The notes beneath the pieces were generated by a model. That model had not been told where the DNA came from and did not search any database. It saw only the letters and a program-made list of their open reading frames with translations. The translations under genes and the position numbers were made by a program. Below, piece after piece: positions 59,729 through 64,000 of a stretch of 64,000 nucleotides of DNA. How positions within the stretch are numbered: position 1 is the stretch's first letter; every line of letters starts with the position of its first letter. This DNA comes from Paracoccus aerius (GTDB lineage Bacteria; Pseudomonadota; Alphaproteobacteria; Rhodobacterales; Rhodobacteraceae): positions 124,001 to 188,000 of the forward strand of contig NZ_BNCL01000003.1 of the NCBI RefSeq assembly GCF_014656455.1, read 5' to 3'.

Positions 59729-60651
59729 AACGGGCTGAATTTCGGGCGCTGAACTTGAAGGCGCTGTGGCAGGGCCTGATGCGCGACGGCGGGTCGGGCG
59801 ACCGGATCGTGCCGCCCACGGGCTTTACTGCGCAACTGACGCTGTTTTCGGCCGGCGCGATGGCCTTTCTGGCGGTGTTTGCCTTGGCCTTGGCACTGGC
59901 GACGGGTCGGCTGGCCGACCGCTGGTCCAGCGAACTGGCCGGATCCGTCACCGTGCGCGTCAGTGCGCCCGAGGGCGACCAGGATGCAGCCACCCAGGCC
60001 GCGATGCAGGTTCTGTCCACCACGCCCGGGGCGGGGCAGCCTCGCCTGCTTCCGGCGGACGAGGTGGCGGGCCTGCTGGCCCCCTGGTTCGGCCCCGACA
60101 TGCCGGTGGACGCGCTGCCCGTGCCCTCGCTGATCGACCTGCCTATCACGGGCGAGGACTTTGACGCCGGGGGATTGCGCCTGCGTCTTGAGGCCGAGGT
60201 GCCGGCTGCGGTCCTGGATGACCACACCGAATGGCGCCGCCCGCTGGTGACGGCGGCGAACCGGCTGCGGGCGCTTGGCATCGTGTCGCTGCTGCTGATC
60301 GCGGCGGCCTCGGCTTCCATGATCACGCTGGCGGCCAAGGCGGCCCTGGCCGCGAACGGGCAGGTGATCCGCGTGCTGCGCCTGATCGGGGCGCGCGACA
60401 TCACCATCGCCACCGCCTTCGTGCGCCGCTTCACCAAGCGCGCGGCGATCGGCGCGACCGTCGGCACGCTGTGCGGCATGGCGGGCATCGCCCTGCTGCC
60501 GGGCATGGAGGCGGCGGGCGGTTTCCTGACGGGGCTGGGCTTCCAGGGCTGGGGCTGGCTTCTGCCCTTGCTGATCCCGGTCGTGGCGGGCGTCGTGGGC
60601 TTTCTGGCGACCCGCTGGGCCGCCCTGAAGATGCTGGGGGCAGTGAGATGA
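59725..60651 (+). CDS. ftsX: Cell division membrane protein FtsX
   Basis: A 308-residue permease-like protein with four transmembrane helices (about 36-58, and three in 185-305) and a large periplasmic loop between the first and second (ELAGSVTVRV to PAAVLDDHTEW). The FtsX landmark RLRALGIVSLLLIAAASASM with the GARDITIATAFVRRF loop is present. GTG start overlapping ftsE (GTGA). No obvious periplasmic hydrolase regulator (EnvC type) lies next to it. Confidence 0.92.
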   Translation: MKRAEFRALNLKALWQGLMRDGGSGDRIVPPTGFTAQLTLFSAGAMAFLAVFALALALATGRLADRWSSELAGSVTVRVSAPEGDQDAATQAAMQVLSTTPGAGQPRLLPADEVAGLLAPWFGPDMPVDALPVPSLIDLPITGEDFDAGGLRLRLEAEVPAAVLDDHTEWRRPLVTAANRLRALGIVSLLLIAAASASMITLAAKAALAANGQVIRVLRLIGARDITIATAFVRRFTKRAAIGATVGTLCGMAGIALLPGMEAAGGFLTGLGFQGWGWLLPLLIPVVAGVVGFLATRWAALKMLGAVR

Positions 60652-61436
60652 GCGACCGGGCGGCATCGCCCGTTCCCGGCCCGCTGACGCCCTGGCAATA
60701 TCTGCAGAACGGGCTTTACTACGTCCATGTCGCCTTCGCGACGCTGGCGATCGGGCTGCTGGGCATTCCCGCGCTGCTGCGCGACGGCCGCGCCGGGGCC
60801 AACCGGGTCGCGACGCGCTGGATCGGATACATGCTCTGGGCCGCCCGGTTGCATCTGGGCGTCACCTGCGAGGTGCGCGGCACGCCTCCGACCGATGACT
60901 GCATCATCGCCGCCAAGCACCAGTGCTTCCTGGACATCCTTGTCATCGCCCATGCCGTTCCCCGCCGCGCCTTCATCATGAAGCGCGAGGTGATGCGCGT
61001 GCCGATCATGGGCTGGTATGCCTGGAAGGTCGGCTGCATCCCCATCGACCGCAATCGCGGGCGGGACGCAATGCGCGCCATCTCGACCGAGATCAACCGC
61101 CGGATCGCGGGCGAGGGGCTGGGGCAGTTGATCATCTATCCCGAAGGCACCCGGACCAGGCCCGGCGAGCGCCGCCCCTACAAGCATGGCGTCAGCACGA
61201 TCCGCGCGGGCAGCGGCCTGCCGGTGGTGCCGGTGGCGGTCAACACCGGGCTGTTCTGGCCGCGCAAGGGCTGGGGCATCCGCCCGGGCCGCGCCGTGGT
61301 CGAGTTCCTGCCGGTCGTTCCCGCCGAGGTTCCGGTCGAGGGCTTCATCCCCCGGCTCGAGGCCGAGGTCGAAACCCATTCCGACCGCCTGATGGCCGAG
61401 GCGGGGTTCAGGGCGACGGCCGTCCCGGCGCCCTGA
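60648..61436 (+). CDS. 1-acyl-sn-glycerol-3-phosphate acyltransferase-like protein
   Basis: A 262-residue PlsC-family acyltransferase of phospholipid synthesis. The catalytic HxxxxD appears as KHQCFLD (His91, Asp96; Lys replaces the common Asn before His), and YPEGTRT (164-170) is the phosphate-binding motif. One N-terminal membrane helix (about 25-44). ATGA overlap with ftsX. Meets accA tail-to-tail four bases later. Confidence 0.9.
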   Translation: MSDRAASPVPGPLTPWQYLQNGLYYVHVAFATLAIGLLGIPALLRDGRAGANRVATRWIGYMLWAARLHLGVTCEVRGTPPTDDCIIAAKHQCFLDILVIAHAVPRRAFIMKREVMRVPIMGWYAWKVGCIPIDRNRGRDAMRAISTEINRRIAGEGLGQLIIYPEGTRTRPGERRPYKHGVSTIRAGSGLPVVPVAVNTGLFWPRKGWGIRPGRAVVEFLPVVPAEVPVEGFIPRLEAEVETHSDRLMAEAGFRATAVPAP

Positions 61437-61440
61437 AAGC

Positions 61441-62403
61441 TTACGCCACCAGGCTTTTCGACCCCATGTCCAAGAACTTCTGCCGGCGGTCCTTGATCAG
61501 GTCCGCAGGTTTCTTGCCCTTCAGGTCGGCCAGCATCGCCGTAATCTCCTCGCCCACCGCCTTGATCGCGGCCGAAGGGTCGCGCTGCGCGCCGCCCATG
61601 GGTTCGGCGATGATCCGGTCGATCACGCCAAGCTTCTTCAGATCCTGCGCGGTCAGGCGCAGCGCCTCGGCCGCCTCGCGCATCCGCTCGGCATCCTTCC
61701 ACAGGATCGAGGCGCAGCCCTCGGGCGAGATCACCGAATAGATCGAATGCTCCAGCATGGCGATGCGGTTCGCCGTGGCGAAGGCCACTGCGCCGCCCGA
61801 TCCGCCCTCGCCGATGATGACGCTGACCAGGGGCACGCCGATTTCAAGGCATTTCTGGGTGCAGCGGGCGATGGCCTCGGACTGGCCGCGTTCCTCGGCA
61901 CCCTTGCCGGGATAAGCGCCCGGCGTGTCCACCAGCGTGATGACCGGCAGCTTGAAGCGGTGGGCCAGATCCATCAGCCGGATTGCCTTGCGATAGCCTT
62001 CGGGCCGCGCCATGCCGAAATTGTGGTGGATGCGGGTCTTGGTGTCGTTGCCCTTTTCATGGCCGATCACCACGCAGGGCGCGTCGTTGAGGCGGGCAAG
62101 GCCGCCCATGACCGCATGGTCGTCGCCGAATGCGCGGTCGCCCGCAAGGGGCGTGTATTCGCTGAACAGCGCATCGATATAGTCGCGGCAATGGGGGCGG
62201 TCGGGATGGCGGGCGACCTGGGTCTTCCGCCAGGGGTCCAGGCTTTTGTAAAGGTCGCGCAGCAGCTCGCCCGACTTCTTGTCCAGGGCCGCGGCCTCTT
62301 TCTCGACGTCCACGGTATTTTCGGATTTGCGGGCCAGGGCGCGAAGCTCCTCGGCCTTGCCCTCGATGTCGGCAAGCGGCTTTTCGAAATCCAGATAGAC
62401 CAT
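61441..62403 (-). CDS. accA: Acetyl-CoA carboxylase carboxyltransferase alpha subunit
   Basis: Transfers carboxyl from biotin-BCCP to acetyl-CoA together with AccD, the committed step of fatty acid synthesis. It has 320 residues: [20 protein letters not shown] at the N-terminus, then [31 protein letters not shown] (in parts), [21 protein letters not shown] and [17 protein letters not shown]. The ATG at 62403 is the family start. No accD in the window. Confidence 0.97.
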   Translation of the reverse strand: MVYLDFEKPLADIEGKAEELRALARKSENTVDVEKEAAALDKKSGELLRDLYKSLDPWRKTQVARHPDRPHCRDYIDALFSEYTPLAGDRAFGDDHAVMGGLARLNDAPCVVIGHEKGNDTKTRIHHNFGMARPEGYRKAIRLMDLAHRFKLPVITLVDTPGAYPGKGAEERGQSEAIARCTQKCLEIGVPLVSVIIGEGGSGGAVAFATANRIAMLEHSIYSVISPEGCASILWKDAERMREAAEALRLTAQDLKKLGVIDRIIAEPMGGAQRDPSAAIKAVGEEITAMLADLKGKKPADLIKDRRQKFLDMGSKSLVA

Positions 62404-62477
62404 GCGGGGTGTGCCTTCGGGTGTGTTCGGGTGTGCGCTCCTATATGATCGCGCGGCAACGGGATTGCAACGCGGCA

Positions 62478-62529
62478 CCGGGGGTTTCATACCCCCGGAC
62501 CCCCGTGGGATATTTGAACCATAGTGAAA
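62478..62529 (+). repeat. Dispersed hairpin-plus-core element, copy D (accA / L,D-transpeptidase gap)
   Basis: Stem CCGGGGGT (62478-62485) / ACCCCCGG (62491-62498), TTCAT loop, then ACCCCCGTGGGATATTTG and CATAGTGAAAG. Same stem length, loop length and spacing to the core as copy C. Here the element is oriented against the two leftward genes, upstream of accA and past the L,D-transpeptidase stop. Confidence 0.6.
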
Positions 62530-62537
62530 GCGCTGCG

Positions 62538-63086
62538 TCAGGGCAGGATCTCGACGGTCGTGCCGATGCGGGCGGCGGCGTAGAGTTCGCGGATTTCCGC
62601 GTCGCTGACGGCGATGCAGCCCGCCGTCCAGTCGCCGGGCAGGGTTTCGCCGTCGGGCCGCTGGTTGGGCTGGCCGTGGATGAAGATGTCGCCGCCCGGA
62701 TCGATGCCGGACGCCGCGGCGCGGGCGCGGTCCTGCGGGCGCGGGTAATCGAGCCCCAGCGACAGGTGATAGGCGCTTGCGGGGTTCACGCGGTCGATGG
62801 TGAAGCGGCCTTCGGGCGTCCTGCCGTCGCCCTGCCGGCGCTTGTCGCCATCCGGTGCGAAGCCGAGCGCGATGCGATAGGTCTTGAGCGGGCGGCCGTC
62901 GCGATACGCCGTCATCCGGCGGTCGGACTTGCGGATCTGGATGTGATCGACAGGGCCGTCCAGGCCGGCAGTCAGGGGCGGCACGCGGGGGGCGGGTTCT
63001 GGCCGCTGCGGGGCGAGCATGATCCAGGCCGCCCCCAGCAGGCACAGCGCCGTCAGGACCGAGAAGAGGCGGGAAAGCCCCTTCAT
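62538..63086 (-). CDS. L,D-transpeptidase (YkuD domain)
   Basis: A 182-residue envelope enzyme anchored by one N-terminal helix (about 7-25). The YkuD catalytic pair is His137 (FIHGQPNQ) and Cys157 ([12 protein letters not shown]), with [24 protein letters not shown] upstream as in DpaA/ErfK-like members. It would make or edit 3-3 peptidoglycan cross-links or detach lipoproteins. ATGA overlap with the aminotransferase gene upstream. Confidence 0.9.
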   Translation of the reverse strand: MKGLSRLFSVLTALCLLGAAWIMLAPQRPEPAPRVPPLTAGLDGPVDHIQIRKSDRRMTAYRDGRPLKTYRIALGFAPDGDKRRQGDGRTPEGRFTIDRVNPASAYHLSLGLDYPRPQDRARAAASGIDPGGDIFIHGQPNQRPDGETLPGDWTAGCIAVSDAEIRELYAAARIGTTVEILP

Positions 63087-64000
63087 TGCAGGTCTGCGAA
63101 GGCCTGTTGCAGGCGCTCCACGGCCTCGGTCACGCGGGCGCGGGGGGTGGCGAGGTTGAAGCGCAGGAAATCCTCGCCCCCGGTGCCGAAGGTGGCGCCG
63201 TGGTTGGCGGCGATGCGGGCGGCTTTTTCGACGCGGGCGGTGAATTCCGCAGGCGCCATGCCGGTGCCCGAAAAATCGACCCAGGACAGGTAGGTCGCCT
63301 GCAGGGGCATGGACCGCAGGCCGGGGATCGCGTGGATGCCCGCGTCGAAGATCCGCCGGTTGCCGTCAAGATAGTCCACAAGCGCGTCGACCCAGGCCGC
63401 GCCCTCGGGCGAATAGGCGGCCGTGACCATGTCCATCCCGAACAGGCCCGGAGAGATGCCGCGCGCCATCAGCGCCGCCTTGAAGCGGTCGCGCAGCGCC
63501 TTGTCCGCGATGATCGCGTTGCCGATATGGGCGCCCGCGATGTTGAAGGTCTTGGTGGCGGCGGTCAGCGTGACCAGCCGGTCCGCGATGTCCGGGCAGA
63601 CGGTGGCGGTGACGCTGTGCTTGTGGCCGGGCATGACCAGGTCGCAGTGGATTTCGTCCGATACCAGGATCAGGTCGTGGCGGATGCAGAAGTCGGCCAC
63701 CTCGCGCAGTTCGCCGGTGGTCCAGACCCTGCCGCCCGGATTGTGGGGCGAGCAGAGGATCAGCAGCCGCTCGCGTCCCGTCAGGCGGCTTTCCCAGCCG
63801 TTCCAGTCCATGCGGTAGAGGCCGTCTTCCTGCGCCAGGGGCAGTTCCACCAGTTCGCGACCCGAGGCACGGATGACGCGGCCAAAGGCGTGGTAGACGG
63901 GCGACATCACGATCACGCCGTCGCCAGCTTCGGTATAGGCGTCAAGCGCCATCGCCACGCCGTTCACCAGGCCCGCGCAGGTCAGGATCCAGTCGATGTC
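63083..64000 (-). CDS. PatB/MalY-type PLP aminotransferase / cystathionine beta-lyase (5' truncated)
   Basis: Pyridoxal-phosphate fold type I enzyme; the N-terminus lies beyond the window (the visible reading begins [14 protein letters not shown], continuous with the family). PLP and substrate landmarks are [31 protein letters not shown] and the Schiff-base lysine in [11 protein letters not shown]. PatB/MalY proteins cleave cystathionine or other C-S bonds. Coupled to the L,D-transpeptidase gene by a four-base overlap. Confidence 0.9.
   Translation of the reverse strand, partial: DIDWILTCAGLVNGVAMALDAYTEAGDGVIVMSPVYHAFGRVIRASGRELVELPLAQEDGLYRMDWNGWESRLTGRERLLILCSPHNPGGRVWTTGELREVADFCIRHDLILVSDEIHCDLVMPGHKHSVTATVCPDIADRLVTLTAATKTFNIAGAHIGNAIIADKALRDRFKAALMARGISPGLFGMDMVTAAYSPEGAAWVDALVDYLDGNRRIFDAGIHAIPGLRSMPLQATYLSWVDFSGTGMAPAEFTARVEKAARIAANHGATFGTGGEDFLRFNLATPRARVTEAVERLQQAFADLQ

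Noticed and set aside
1..64000. tRNA, rRNA, CRISPR, insertion sequence, prophage or integron
   Set aside because: No cloverleaf-like sequence with a CCA-type end, no regularly spaced direct repeats, no transposase or integrase reading frame was recognised by eye.
1..64000. Frameshifted or broken genes
   Set aside because: Every recognised gene is full length for its family except the two cut by the window ends.

Overview
The window is GC-rich chromosomal DNA from an alphaproteobacterium of the Rhodobacteraceae/Paracoccaceae, most likely Paracoccus or a close relative. The best taxonomic clue is a 51-residue aa3-type cytochrome c oxidase subunit IV (15414-15569) that closely resembles, from memory, the Paracoccus denitrificans CtaH protein. 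Supporting clues are a probable methylsuccinyl-CoA dehydrogenase of the ethylmalonyl-CoA pathway, phaA/phaB, DUF2794, DUF1491, DUF4175 and MJ0042 zinc-ribbon genes, and the order pdxJ-acpS-lepB-rnc-era. I see no rRNA, tRNA, CRISPR array, insertion sequence, prophage or integrase. Genes are packed tightly, with many 4-base ATGA/GTGA/TTGA start-stop overlaps, and the region reads as core genome.

Layout. 1-9.1 kb: end of a Gdx/SugE exporter, ilvD, a leftward ycjX-ycjF-BadF kinase group, helicase hrpB, DUF2794 and two adjacent I78-type inhibitor lipoproteins. 9.2-15.4 kb: a TetR regulator divergent from glutamate dehydrogenase, Sua5, and a DmdC-like acyl-CoA dehydrogenase overlapping an MBL-fold hydrolase. 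15.4-19.3 kb: ctaH, an unknown lipoprotein, azlCD, a GNAT gene, and greA paired with an unknown membrane protein. 19.5-30.5 kb: ETF-ubiquinone oxidoreductase, then a long rightward run: TPR lipoprotein-like/secreted protein, ispE, pdxJ, an unknown secreted protein, acpS, lepB, rnc, era, DUF1491, rarD, a VOC protein and recO.

30.5-42.2 kb: META lipoprotein, probable mcd, a TauE-like permease, dapE, GNAT, rnr, a type I secretion ATPase/adaptor pair, and mlaA-mlaC. 42.3-50.7 kb: a class A penicillin-binding protein, amtB, polyprenyl diphosphate synthase, DUF2007, a TrmN6-type methyltransferase, a YdcH-like protein, and phaA-phaB. 50.8-64 kb: an EAL protein, tag, a TlpA-like thioredoxin, argH-lptM-lysA-DUF4175, an MJ0042 zinc-ribbon protein, ftsE-ftsX-acyltransferase, accA, an L,D-transpeptidase, and the start-truncated end of a PatB/MalY aminotransferase.

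Functional themes are envelope building (lysA/dapE, PBP, L,D-transpeptidase, FtsEX, MlaAC, LptM-like protein, AccA, acyltransferase), C2/C4 carbon handling (PhaA, PhaB, Mcd, ETF-QO) and nitrogen assimilation (AmtB, Gdh). The most notable non-coding signal is a dispersed element with four copies (near 11.5, 37.4, 55.7 and 62.5 kb): a GC hairpin followed by a CCCCCGnGGATATT-like core. In one copy the core also appears to supply the ribosome-binding site and GTG start of the DUF4175 gene.
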